In this document: piece by piece, positions 1 through 7,215 of the stretch
Numbering within the stretch: the stretch's first letter is position 1
Layout: each line of letters begins with the position of its first letter
NCBI GenBank assembly: GCA_011049745.1
Contig: DRHE01000299.1
Location: 1 to 10,864 of the forward strand
DNA: 10,864 bases
Direction of reading: 5' to 3'
From: Spirochaetales bacterium
GTDB taxonomy: Bacteria; Spirochaetota; Spirochaetia; SZUA-6; DRHE01
Position numbers and translations under genes: made by a program
Notes under the pieces: model-generated
The model's input: only the letters and a program-made list of their open reading frames with translations
Told to the model about the DNA's origin: nothing
Databases searched by the model: none

Positions 1-26
1 GATTTTATATTCTCTTTTTAGATAGC

Positions 27-51
27 CGGTGCCTTTATCCGGCGCCGTTTT
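27..51 (+). terminator. Possible rho-independent terminator of an upstream gene
   Basis: A 7-bp stem with one G-T pair (CGGTGCC at 27-33 with GGCGCCG at 41-47) and a 7-nt loop is followed directly by TTTT at 48-51. This is the form of a short intrinsic terminator for a gene to the left of the window. The T tract is short, so the call is tentative. No coding region supports an upstream gene inside the window. Confidence 0.35.
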
Positions 52-95
52 GCTGACGCCATCTTTTTGCATTCAGGTGGAGCAGAACCCCTCCG

Positions 96-113
96 AATGT
101 TATTTCTAACATT
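96..113. promoter_or_regulatory. Perfect 7-bp inverted repeat upstream of the transport promoter
   Basis: AATGTTA at 96-102 and TAACATT at 107-113 form a perfect inverted repeat around TTTC. Its right end lies 37 bp before the -35 box at 151, where an activator or second regulator could bind. It has no GC-rich stem or T tract, so it is unlikely to be a terminator. It shares no sequence with the 168-197 operator. The factor is unknown. Confidence 0.3.
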
Positions 114-150
114 AAATATGAAAAAAATGGTAGATAAATATGAAAAAACC

Positions 151-180
151 TTGACAAGTGTAAATAAAATTGTTTAAAAT
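151..180 (+). promoter_or_regulatory. Sigma-70-type promoter of the transport/kinase operon
   Basis: A consensus -35 TTGACA (151-156) is followed by an 18-bp spacer and TAAAAT (175-180). Transcription should start near 187 and give a leader of about 100 nt before the GTG at 286. The leader contains a small hairpin (CCCCT at 246-250 with AGGGG at 254-258) just before the ribosome binding site. The minus-strand regulator gene has a promoter of the same geometry at 10383-10412, which makes the call stronger than either site alone. Confidence 0.75.
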
Positions 181-197
181 TAGTTCGAATGAACAAT
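168..197. promoter_or_regulatory. Operator-like element over the -10 and start site, transport operon
   Basis: This 30-bp element has inverted arms ATTGTT (169-174) and AACAAT (192-197) and an inner half-site pair GTTC-GAAT-GAAC (183-194). The outer arms, extended to ATTGTTYA, are about 21 bp apart centre to centre, roughly two helical turns. It covers the -10 box and the expected start site, a normal place for repression. The element at 10366-10395, read on the minus strand, matches it at 26 of 30 positions. The DeoR-family protein encoded at 9540-10319 is the likely ligand, by inference. Confidence 0.7.
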
Positions 198-285
198 ATT
201 GAACCATTAGCCAGCTTCTGTCGATTGAATTAGATATAAAAATTGCCCCTGTAAGGGGATAAAGTAAATTTTAAGGAGGTACCTT

Positions 286-1284
286 GTGTTCACTAAAAAG
301 TTATTCAAGGTAACAGTAATCGTGGGTTTCATTTTTTTGCTGGCTCTGCCTCTGTTTGCAGGTGGAAAAAAAGAGAAAAAGGAAGAGTATGAAATTGTTA
401 CGGTTGTAAAGATTACCGGCATACCCTGGTTCAACCGTCTGGAGGAGGGTGTCAAACAGGCGGCTACGGATCTGGGGGTGAATTCCTACCAGCTCGGTCC
501 CGCGGATGCAGACCCGGCCCAGCAGGTCAAGATCGTAGAGGACCTGATAAGCAAGGGCGTAGATGCCATCTGTGTGGTTCCAAACGATGCGAAAGCCCTG
601 GAACCCGCCTTTGCCAAGGCTAAGAAGAAGGGGATCATCATTCTTACCCATGAGTCTCCGGACCAGAAGGGTAAGGATTATGACATTGAGCTTATCGACA
701 ACGTTGAGTTTGGACGTCACCACTGGGACAAGCTGGTTGAGTTTATGGGAGATTCCGGAGAATATGCCATCTTTGTGGGCGGTTTAACTGTTCCTCTGCA
801 CAATCTCTGGGCAGATGAAGGTTTAAAATGGGCCAAAGAGAAGTATCCTAATCTCAAGCTGGTTACAACGAGAATCCCCTGTGGAGAAGACCAGGAGCTT
901 TCCAAGCAGAGGACAATGGAGCTGCTCAAAGCCTATCCGAACTTGAAAGGTATTATCGGGTTCGGCAGTCTTGGACCTCCGGGTGCCGCTCAGGCACTGA
1001 AGGAGAAGGGGCTTGCCGGAAAGGTTGTTGTAGTCGGTACCGTTATTCCGGGACACGCGGCGCCTTATCTGAAAGACGGCTCTATGCAGTGGGGTATCCT
1101 CTGGGATCCTAAAGATGCCGGTTACTCTTTGACCTGGGTGGCCAAAGCATTGCTGGACGGAAAAAAGATTACTGATGGAATGGAAATTCCGGGAGTCGGC
1201 GAGATCAGCCTTGACGGTGATGTAATCAAGGTGGAGGCCATGGCCGACATAACACCGGATAACGTTGACAGCTTCGGGTTCTAA
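286..1284 (+). CDS. Periplasmic substrate-binding protein of an LsrB/RhaS-like sugar ABC importer
   Basis: The 332-residue protein is a type I periplasmic binding protein (Peripla_BP_4 type) that should capture the substrate and deliver it to the importer encoded downstream. Residues 1-25 form a signal peptide (KK, hydrophobic core 9-24, cleavage probably after LFA), followed by a very charged GGKKEKKEE stretch typical of spirochaetal secreted proteins. There is no lipobox cysteine. The GTG start fits AAGGAGGT at 273-280, 5 nt upstream. Along its length it resembles LsrB: VKITGIPWF at 41-49, Q79-Q80, an LTHES segment at 120-124, TVPLHNLW at 168-175, a PPGAAQA segment at 231-237, and PGVGEISLDGD at 302-312. 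From memory of the LsrB AI-2 pocket, Lys42, Pro232 and Ala234 are kept, Glu123 stands where Asp is expected, and Leu171-His172 replace the Asp-Gln pair. The ligand may therefore not be AI-2. RhaS-like rhamnose binding is another possibility. Confidence 0.9.
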   Translation: MFTKKLFKVTVIVGFIFLLALPLFAGGKKEKKEEYEIVTVVKITGIPWFNRLEEGVKQAATDLGVNSYQLGPADADPAQQVKIVEDLISKGVDAICVVPNDAKALEPAFAKAKKKGIIILTHESPDQKGKDYDIELIDNVEFGRHHWDKLVEFMGDSGEYAIFVGGLTVPLHNLWADEGLKWAKEKYPNLKLVTTRIPCGEDQELSKQRTMELLKAYPNLKGIIGFGSLGPPGAAQALKEKGLAGKVVVVGTVIPGHAAPYLKDGSMQWGILWDPKDAGYSLTWVAKALLDGKKITDGMEIPGVGEISLDGDVIKVEAMADITPDNVDSFGF

Positions 1285-1330
1285 AAACTGATTAGCTAAT
1301 AGAAGCCGAAGAATAAAGCCAAGATGAGTT

Positions 1331-1365
1331 GGATGAGCCCCCCTGGGGGCTCATCCATTATTTTT
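1331..1365 (+). terminator. Strong hairpin with T tract between binding-protein and ATPase genes
   Basis: GGATGAGCCCC (1331-1341) pairs perfectly with GGGGCTCATCC (1346-1356) around a 4-nt loop. ATTATTTTT follows. An 11-bp GC-rich stem just after a binding-protein gene and about 20 nt before the next gene is the usual arrangement for partial termination or 3'-end protection. It makes the binding protein more abundant than the membrane components. The T tract starts a few bases after the stem, so read-through into the ATPase is likely. Confidence 0.8.
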
Positions 1366-1385
1366 GAGATAAAGGGTGGACCACC

Positions 1386-2882
1386 ATGACGGATTTATTC
1401 CTCTCCATGAAAAATATAAGCAAACGCTATACCGGTGTTAAGGCTTTGGACCGGGTGGATTTTGAGATCGCCAGAGGCGAGATCCACTGCCTGGTTGGAG
1501 AAAATGGTTCAGGCAAATCCACCCTGATCAAGATAATATCCGGTGTGGTAAAGCCGGATAGCGGTGCCCGTATTGAGGTTGAGGGTGATGTTATCCTGCA
1601 CCATCACTCAATTGACTCTATTCTTAAGGGGATAGAGGTTATCTATCAGGATCTCTCTCTCTTTCCCAATCTTACTGTGGCGGAGAATATCTCCCTTTCC
1701 CAAACCATCGCCTCGCGCAGCAAAATAATAAACTGGCGCCGGGTCAGAGAGATTTCCGAGAAAGCCATGGCCAGGATTGGAGTTCACATTCCCCTGGATG
1801 AGCAGATTGACAACCTCTCCATAGCCGATCAGCAACTGGTCGCTATCTGCCGTGCCCTAACCAGCGAGGTTAAGCTGTTAATCCTGGATGAGCCCACCTC
1901 AGCCTTGACGCGTAAAGAGGTGGAATCCCTTTTTACAGTCATAAAAGACCTGCAGGCCAAAGGGATAGCGACGCTCTTCATCAGCCATAAGCTTGATGAA
2001 GTGCTGCAGATTGCTGAGAAGGTTACTATCTTAAGGGATGGTAAGAAGATAGAGACCCTGCCGAGCAGGGGTTTAACGGACGAGAAGTTGACCTTCCTTA
2101 TGACCGGAGAAAAAATGGAGTACAGCCGGTACACTATAGATAACCGCCATGAGGAACCACTCCTTGAGGCCAGGCAGCTTTCTATACAAGGTAACTTCAG
2201 GGATATCAGTTTTAAACTCTACCCAGGTGATATACTTGGTATAACCGGCCTGCTCGGTTCAGGGCGCACCGAACTGGCTGAAGCCCTATTTGGGATGAAC
2301 CCTTTTGAATCAGGGGATCTCTTTATAGAGGGGCGTAAGATTTCCATCAAATCAGTTCAGGAGGCCATTAGACTCGGTATCGGATATGTGCCGGAGAACA
2401 GGCTGGTTCAAGGTCTGGTGATGAACCAATCTGTAGCTAAGAATATCATTATTACTACAATTACCAGGCTTCTCAATAAATTCAAACTTATAGATCCTGA
2501 GAAAAGGCAGAGGAGTATTACCAGATGGATAAAGAATCTTTCCATTAGAATCCCTGCATTTGATGCACCGGTTCATACCCTTTCCGGCGGGAACCAACAG
2601 CGAGTAGTATTGGCCAAATGGATTGCTACCAGCCCGAAGGTACTGATCCTGGATGGCCCCACGGTTGGAATTGATGTAGCAGCTAAGAGTTCCATTCACG
2701 ATATAATCAGGGATCTAGCCGGCCGGGGCATGGGGATTATTATTATTTCGGATGAGGTACCGGAGGTCTTTCATAACTGCAACCGGATCATGGTAATGCA
2801 TAAAGGCAGGATCATCGCTGAATTTGACTCAACGGTAACCACTGAAGAAGAAATCCAGAATTGTATAAACATGGCAAGTTAA
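1386..2882 (+). CDS. Two-domain sugar ABC transporter ATP-binding protein (RbsA/LsrA type)
   Basis: The 498-residue length and tandem NBD layout match RbsA/MglA/LsrA, the cytoplasmic ATPase of carbohydrate importers of the CUT2 class. The first NBD has Walker A GENGSGKST (38-46), a degenerate signature LSIADQQ (144-150), Walker B LLILDEP (164-170) and the switch His201. The second NBD has a degenerate Walker A (G288, GSGR at 291-294), a canonical signature LSGGNQQ (399-405), and a Walker B LILDGP (420-425) in which the catalytic Glu is replaced by Gly424; no switch His is visible at SDE (455-457). One composite ATP site (first-domain Walker motifs with second-domain signature) should therefore be catalytic and the other degenerate. 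The ATG at 1386 follows a weak GGGTGG-type ribosome site. The gene lies after the hairpin at 1331-1365 and 12 bp before the first permease. Confidence 0.95.
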   Translation: MTDLFLSMKNISKRYTGVKALDRVDFEIARGEIHCLVGENGSGKSTLIKIISGVVKPDSGARIEVEGDVILHHHSIDSILKGIEVIYQDLSLFPNLTVAENISLSQTIASRSKIINWRRVREISEKAMARIGVHIPLDEQIDNLSIADQQLVAICRALTSEVKLLILDEPTSALTRKEVESLFTVIKDLQAKGIATLFISHKLDEVLQIAEKVTILRDGKKIETLPSRGLTDEKLTFLMTGEKMEYSRYTIDNRHEEPLLEARQLSIQGNFRDISFKLYPGDILGITGLLGSGRTELAEALFGMNPFESGDLFIEGRKISIKSVQEAIRLGIGYVPENRLVQGLVMNQSVAKNIIITTITRLLNKFKLIDPEKRQRSITRWIKNLSIRIPAFDAPVHTLSGGNQQRVVLAKWIATSPKVLILDGPTVGIDVAAKSSIHDIIRDLAGRGMGIIIISDEVPEVFHNCNRIMVMHKGRIIAEFDSTVTTEEEIQNCINMAS

Positions 2883-2894
2883 AGGTTTACCTGC

Positions 2895-3890
2895 ATGAAG
2901 AATTTGTTTAAACATCATGAAACCTATGTTTTATTGGTAATTATTGTCTTTTCGGCGATTATTACAACAATCAATCCCAACTTTCTGACCTTGGAGAACT
3001 TTTTTGATCTTGCCAAAAGCTATTCCTTCATCGGGATATTGGCTGTCGGCGTGACCATTGTTTTGATTTCAGGCGGGATTGATATTTCCTTCACTGCTGT
3101 GGCAACGGTTGGCGAGTATGTGATGGCAGTTATGGTTATAAAATACGGAGGCAATATGTTTACCGCAGTTCTGCTGGTCGCGGTGGTAGGCATTGCTCTT
3201 GGCATGATAAACGCCGTTCTGATCTACTTCTTTAATATACCCACGATCATTACCACTATTGCTACTCTCAATATCTACTATGGGATCCTTATAGTTATTT
3301 CGGGCGGCAAATGGATCTATGCCCTTCCGGACTGGTTCAGGAATTTTGCCGATATCAGACTCTTCACCCTGCGTACTGCCCAAGGGCTCGAATATGGATT
3401 ATCGATTATAACAGCAACCTGGTTCGCGATTATCATTATAGCCTGGATTATTCTACGCTACACAAAACTGGGACGGGGCATATATGCAATGGGAGGCAGC
3501 ATGAATGCTGCCCGGCGTGCAGGTTTCAATATTTTCGGTATCCAGATGTTTGTCTACTCCTTCATGGGGTTGATGGCCGGTATTGCCGGTCTGGTACAGG
3601 CATTGCTGGTGCAGACCGTGGCTCCGAATTCAATAGTTGGTAAAGAGCTTGATGTTATAGCAGCCGTTGTTCTCGGAGGCGCAAGCCTGGCCGGCGGTTC
3701 CGGTACCCTGTTTGGTACTATTCTGGGCGTGACTCTGATTGCCATTATGGGAAATGGACTCACTCTCATGCGGGTTTCTTCCTTCTGGTACGATGTATTT
3801 ATTGGCCTGGTTATTATCATCAGTGTGGGGTTCAGCGCCTATCAGCGCCGGGAAAAAGTAAAACGAACTATCCTGGTAGAAGGCGAATGA
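2895..3890 (+). CDS. CUT2-family sugar ABC transporter permease 1 (RbsC/LsrC type)
   Basis: This is a 331-residue integral membrane protein with about nine to ten hydrophobic segments (for example 11-25, 43-58, 91-113, 171-187, 216-239, 252-262, 277-288, 300-313). It has the hallmarks of the BPD_transp_2 permease family. SGGIDIS (59-65) follows an early membrane segment, the cytoplasmic coupling loop is GRGIYAMGGSMNAARRAGFN (193-212), and a LDVIAAVVLGGASLAGGSGT segment (252-271) follows. Together with the second permease it should form the inner-membrane channel driven by the ATPase. The ATG at 2895 has only a weak AAAGG ribosome site, so translation may be coupled to the upstream gene. Fusion or truncation is not seen. 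Confidence 0.93.
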   Translation: MKNLFKHHETYVLLVIIVFSAIITTINPNFLTLENFFDLAKSYSFIGILAVGVTIVLISGGIDISFTAVATVGEYVMAVMVIKYGGNMFTAVLLVAVVGIALGMINAVLIYFFNIPTIITTIATLNIYYGILIVISGGKWIYALPDWFRNFADIRLFTLRTAQGLEYGLSIITATWFAIIIIAWIILRYTKLGRGIYAMGGSMNAARRAGFNIFGIQMFVYSFMGLMAGIAGLVQALLVQTVAPNSIVGKELDVIAAVVLGGASLAGGSGTLFGTILGVTLIAIMGNGLTLMRVSSFWYDVFIGLVIIISVGFSAYQRREKVKRTILVEGE

Positions 3891-3906
3891 TGGAGGAGGC
3901 GAAATA

Positions 3907-4890
3907 GTGAAGAAGTATAAACACTCGGAATTAATTGTTTTGGGCGCTGTTATGACAGCCCTCTTTCTCCTGATGGTAGTATTGAACCCCGGAGAATTCT
4001 TGCGCATCGGCAACCTGCAGACCATGGCTTTCCAACTGCCTGAACTGGGGCTGCTCTCATTGGCCATGATGGTAACCATGCTTACCGGCGGCATTAACCT
4101 CTCGATTATTGCAACGGCCAACATGAGCGGCATTGTCACTGCTCTGATTCTCACCGGCGCGATCAATCCGGAGGCACCCCCTCCGGGCGCAGGGGGAATT
4201 ATCCTGTTGGCAGTCGCTGCCGGTCTGCTCACTGCATTAGTAATCGGGCTGCTTAACGGCCTTCTCGTTGCCAGGCTCAAAGTATCGCCCATCCTGGCTA
4301 CCCTTGGCACGATGACTCTGGTGAATGGCTTGGCAATAGTAACTACCAGGGGCTATGTTATCTCCGGGCTTCCCAATGCAGTACGTTTTATCGGGAACGG
4401 TGTTGTGCTGGGAATACCGGTTGGTGCAATTATTTTTATTCTCTGTGCGGCTCTCATGGCTTTAATATTGAACCGTACACCACTGGGCTTCAATATCTAT
4501 ATGCTGGGATCCAACCCGGTTGCCAGCCGCTATTCCGGAGTGAACAACACGACAGTTATAATTAAAACCTACCTGATCTCCAGCCTGTACGCCGGGTTTG
4601 CTGCCCTGATAATGCTTTCACGCTTTAACTCGGCAAAAGCCGGCTATGGAAAATCCTATTTACTAATTACCATACTGGCCTCGGTGCTGGGCGGAACCAG
4701 CGCAGCCGGCGGTTTCGGCAGGGTTTCGGGACTGGTGATGGCGCTCGTTATTCTACAGGTTGTATCAAGCGGTCTAAATTTGCTAAGGGTAAGCTCATTT
4801 TTGACCATTACCTTCTGGGGTGTCATTATTATCCTGGTTATGGTGATGAATTTTTTCAGCGCTAAACTAAAGGAGCGACGGCTTGTTTAG
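3907..4890 (+). CDS. CUT2-family sugar ABC transporter permease 2 (RbsC/LsrD type)
   Basis: This 327-residue membrane protein is the partner of the first permease and shares its plan. It has a hydrophobic N terminus (9-26), TGGINLS (60-66), a long hydrophobic stretch 97-121, an NGLLVARLKVSPILATLGT region (117-135), a coupling loop near 192-214 (TPLGFNIYMLGSNPVASRYS), and LASVLGGTSAAGGFG (257-271). Two distinct permeases are typical of lsr, rhaPQ and related loci; rbs and mgl loci have a single permease gene. This supports an LsrCD/RhaPQ-like system. The GTG start at 3907 is fixed by GGAGGAGG at 3892-3899, 7 nt away. The gene begins 16 bp after the first permease. Confidence 0.93.
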   Translation: MKKYKHSELIVLGAVMTALFLLMVVLNPGEFLRIGNLQTMAFQLPELGLLSLAMMVTMLTGGINLSIIATANMSGIVTALILTGAINPEAPPPGAGGIILLAVAAGLLTALVIGLLNGLLVARLKVSPILATLGTMTLVNGLAIVTTRGYVISGLPNAVRFIGNGVVLGIPVGAIIFILCAALMALILNRTPLGFNIYMLGSNPVASRYSGVNNTTVIIKTYLISSLYAGFAALIMLSRFNSAKAGYGKSYLLITILASVLGGTSAAGGFGRVSGLVMALVILQVVSSGLNLLRVSSFLTITFWGVIIILVMVMNFFSAKLKERRLV

Positions 4891-4913
4891 AGTGGTGAAG
4901 ATATTGTTCCGTT

Positions 4914-4918
4914 GGAGG
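4914..4918 (+). promoter_or_regulatory. Ribosome binding site that moves the kinase start to GTG 4927
   Basis: GGAGG at 4914-4918 lies 8 nt before GTG 4927, which is in frame with the kinase. The longer reading frame would begin with TTG at 4912, whose last base is part of this site and which has no good site of its own upstream. Starting at 4927 gives VDIFLVIDLGTTG, the usual short lead into the FGGY phosphate-binding loop. Confidence 0.75.
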
Positions 4919-4926
4919 ATAGAAAG

Positions 4927-6465
4927 GTGGATATCTTTTTAGTAATTGATCTGGGTACCACCGGACTTAAGGTGGGGCTGATCAACGACTCCGGAAGGGT
5001 GTTAGGTACCGGGTACTCCGAATATGAGATCTCAGCCCCTGAAGAAGGGTATGCGGAGCAGAACCCTGATGACTGGTGGCGGGGCTTTATTCAATCCTGT
5101 CAGGATTTGAGTAAAAAACTACCCGGCGAGTATTCCAGGATCACAGGGATCGGCATCTGCGGACAGATGCATACCCAGGTTTATCTGGACAGTAGTGAAA
5201 AGGTCTTGAGACCAGCCATAACCTGGATGGATCAGAGGAGCAGCGGTATTGTCAGCCGGATAAACAATAATCCTGTATCGAAGAAACTGGTTTTTGAGCA
5301 TACTCAGAATATAGCCAGCACCACCTATACGGCACCGCAGGTAAGCTGGGTAAAGGAGAACCAGCAGGAGCTGTGGCGTAAAGTAGACCATGTTCTGATT
5401 GCTAAAGATTATTTAAAATATCGGCTAACCGGAAATATGGTTACCGATTTCTCTGATGCCTGCGGTACCCTGCTGTTTAATGTAGAGAAGCGAGCCTGGT
5501 CCAAAGATATGTTCCGGCTATTCGGTATTAATCGCGATCTTTTTCCTGAAGCGCTTCCCTCGGATGAAATAATCGGAGTAGTAAGCTATGAAGCTGCACG
5601 GTTCACAGGCCTGAAGGCCGGTACTCCTGTGGCCAATGGCAGCACTGATAACTCAGCAGCGGCTCTTGGCGCCGGGATGGTGAAATCGGGGCAGGTTACC
5701 TTAATAATAGGCACCGCCGGCGTGATCTCCGTCTGTTCAGACAAACCTCTCCCCGATGTTGAAAACAGAACCCTTTGCTGGAACTACTGTTTGAGAGACA
5801 GGTGGATTACCCTTGGTATTACTCAGACAGCCGGTGAATCCTTAAACTGGTTCAAAAAGGCTTTTAATAAGGGCACTGGAGTTGATCCGGCTCCGGACGA
5901 TATATTTGAGCAGTACAACAAGTCAATTGAAGATATTCCGGATGGCTCCGATGGCTTGATTTTCCTGCCCTATCTGAATGGCGAGCGCACTCCATACTGG
6001 GATTCCAATGCGAGAGGTGTTTATTTCGGTATCAATCTCTTGTCAACAAAGGCCCATTTCATTAAGGCCATTATGGAGGGTGTATCATTCGCTTTAAGGA
6101 ACTGTGTTGAAACTGTTGAGTCTCTGGGAATTACCATTGATGAAATTAGAGCGGTCGGGGGTGGATTGAAGAGTGATGGCTGGCTGAATACCCTTGGTAA
6201 GATTATAAGGAAACCCATTCGCACCGTTAAGATGGCAGATACGGGTCTGGTCGGCAATATGCTCATTTGCCGGAAGGCTTTGGGTTATTCCGGCTCCATA
6301 GCGGAGTTAGCAGGGCGTGTGGTGGAATTTGAAAAGACAATCCTCTACCGGGAGCCATCACCAATCTATGAAAGGCAGTATGCTATCTTTTTAGATCTCT
6401 ATAATAACTTAAAGGCCAGTTTCAGGAACTCAATGGACGAGCAGTATCGACGCAGCAGCCAATGA
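4927..6465 (+). CDS. FGGY-family carbohydrate kinase, xylulokinase-like
   Basis: This is a 512-residue cytosolic sugar kinase (517 if TTG 4912 is used). It should phosphorylate the imported compound or its keto derivative with ATP. Numbering from 4927, it has phosphate loop DLGTTGLK (8-15), GICGQMH (76-82), TWMDQRS (99-105), the probable catalytic Asp241 in NGSTDNSAA (237-245), GTAGVIS (262-268), the LNGERTP motif (350-356) and the C-terminal ATP-site segment VGGGLKSDGW (410-419). GQMH and LNGERTP are XylB-like. They make this closer to xylulokinase than to the LsrK I remember, although it sits where lsrK function would be expected. The last part, around VGNMLICRKALG (442-453), departs from the usual GAA-LA-G pattern of the family. 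It starts 36 bp after permease 2 and ends the plus operon. Sugar specificity cannot be read from the sequence. Confidence 0.9.
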   Translation: MDIFLVIDLGTTGLKVGLINDSGRVLGTGYSEYEISAPEEGYAEQNPDDWWRGFIQSCQDLSKKLPGEYSRITGIGICGQMHTQVYLDSSEKVLRPAITWMDQRSSGIVSRINNNPVSKKLVFEHTQNIASTTYTAPQVSWVKENQQELWRKVDHVLIAKDYLKYRLTGNMVTDFSDACGTLLFNVEKRAWSKDMFRLFGINRDLFPEALPSDEIIGVVSYEAARFTGLKAGTPVANGSTDNSAAALGAGMVKSGQVTLIIGTAGVISVCSDKPLPDVENRTLCWNYCLRDRWITLGITQTAGESLNWFKKAFNKGTGVDPAPDDIFEQYNKSIEDIPDGSDGLIFLPYLNGERTPYWDSNARGVYFGINLLSTKAHFIKAIMEGVSFALRNCVETVESLGITIDEIRAVGGGLKSDGWLNTLGKIIRKPIRTVKMADTGLVGNMLICRKALGYSGSIAELAGRVVEFEKTILYREPSPIYERQYAIFLDLYNNLKASFRNSMDEQYRRSSQ

Positions 6466-6479
6466 ACTGCAACCCTTAT

Positions 6480-7193
6480 CTAAGGGAAATAGAGATCAGT
6501 CAAGGATTTATTTACCCCGGGAGCTCCGAAGAGGGGAAGCTTACGTGTAGCCATAACCTCATCCAGTTTTTCAACATCCTTCTTGCTTAGCTCTTTAACA
6601 CCTCCCAGGCTCAAAGCATGGAGGATTGAAAAGGATGTGGTCTCCAGCAGCTCGGTAATCATCATAGCCCAGGCAATATCCTTTTGACTCAATATTACCA
6701 GGCCGTGATTCTCCATGAGAAAGGCGTTGTGTTTCTGCAAATAGGGCAGGAAATTGTCAGCCAGTTCCTGGGAGAGGGGCTGTCCATATGGAACAACCGG
6801 AACAGGCCCGATCTCGGCGCAGGTTTCGGGAAATATGGGGCGCATAAGCCAGTTTTTCCCTTTACTAATAGCGAAGGAGCCGGTGTATGGGGGATGGCAG
6901 TGAATCACTGTTTTTATGTCGGGTCTTTTGCGGTAAAAATTCAGATACATCGGAGTTTCGCCGGTGGGTGCGTGTTTGCCCTCTATTTTTTCTCCTGCAG
7001 AGTTGATAAACACCAGGTCTTCCGGCTCGACCTCTCCCTTATTCACCCTGGTCGGCGTGATCAGTATAAGGTTGTGCTCCAGTTTCCAGGAAAGGTTACC
7101 CCCCTGGCTGGTTACATAGGTGTTTCGGCATAGATTCCTGCATACGCTGATAAATACCTCAACCTGATCTTTATATTTTTCTAAGAATGCCAT
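6480..7193 (-). CDS. Class II zinc aldolase/adducin-family protein (FucA-like)
   Basis: This 237-residue protein belongs to the family of L-fuculose-1-phosphate aldolase, rhamnulose-1-phosphate aldolase and ribulose-5-phosphate 4-epimerase, which bind zinc and cleave or epimerise sugar phosphates. Visible motifs are GGNLSWK (31-37), LITPTRV (44-50), the catalytic-type Glu79 in TGETPMY, the zinc ligands His98 and His100 in HCHPPYT, and the third ligand His163 in ENHGL. All key residues are present and the length is normal (FucA is about 215). The product is likely to be dihydroxyacetone phosphate plus an aldehyde, if it is an aldolase. ATG 7193 has an AGGA site a few bases upstream. It is the last gene of the minus operon, 22 bp after the LsrF-like gene, and its stop faces the kinase stop across 14 bp. 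No terminator hairpin is seen in that gap. Confidence 0.88.
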   Translation of the reverse strand: MAFLEKYKDQVEVFISVCRNLCRNTYVTSQGGNLSWKLEHNLILITPTRVNKGEVEPEDLVFINSAGEKIEGKHAPTGETPMYLNFYRKRPDIKTVIHCHPPYTGSFAISKGKNWLMRPIFPETCAEIGPVPVVPYGQPLSQELADNFLPYLQKHNAFLMENHGLVILSQKDIAWAMMITELLETTSFSILHALSLGGVKELSKKDVEKLDEVMATRKLPLFGAPGVNKSLTDLYFP

Positions 7194-7215
7194 CTTATCC
7201 TGCCTTTATTAAGCC

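Noticed and set aside
80..91. GGAGCAGAACCC shared with the kinase gene near 5056
   Set aside because: A 12-bp match without flanking similarity or reading-frame support, compatible with chance.
246..258. CCCCT-GTA-AGGGG hairpin in the leader, considered as a riboswitch or thermosensor
   Set aside because: A single 5-bp stem with a 3-nt loop is too small, and no further conserved structure is seen in the roughly 100-nt leader.
301..723. 140-codon minus-strand frame inside the binding-protein gene
   Set aside because: It is opposite a coding region with clear family similarity, signal peptide and ribosome site, and has no features of its own.
1375..1385. GGTGG-A-CCACC palindrome covering the ATPase ribosome site
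   Set aside because: The one-base centre cannot form a full hairpin; at most three pairs would form, so translational control is not supported.
3630..4310. Long open frame (226 codons) on the minus strand over the two permease genes
   Set aside because: It is antisense to clearly membrane-type permease sequence, crosses their junction, and is low-complexity Pro/Ala/Arg-rich without any recognisable motif.
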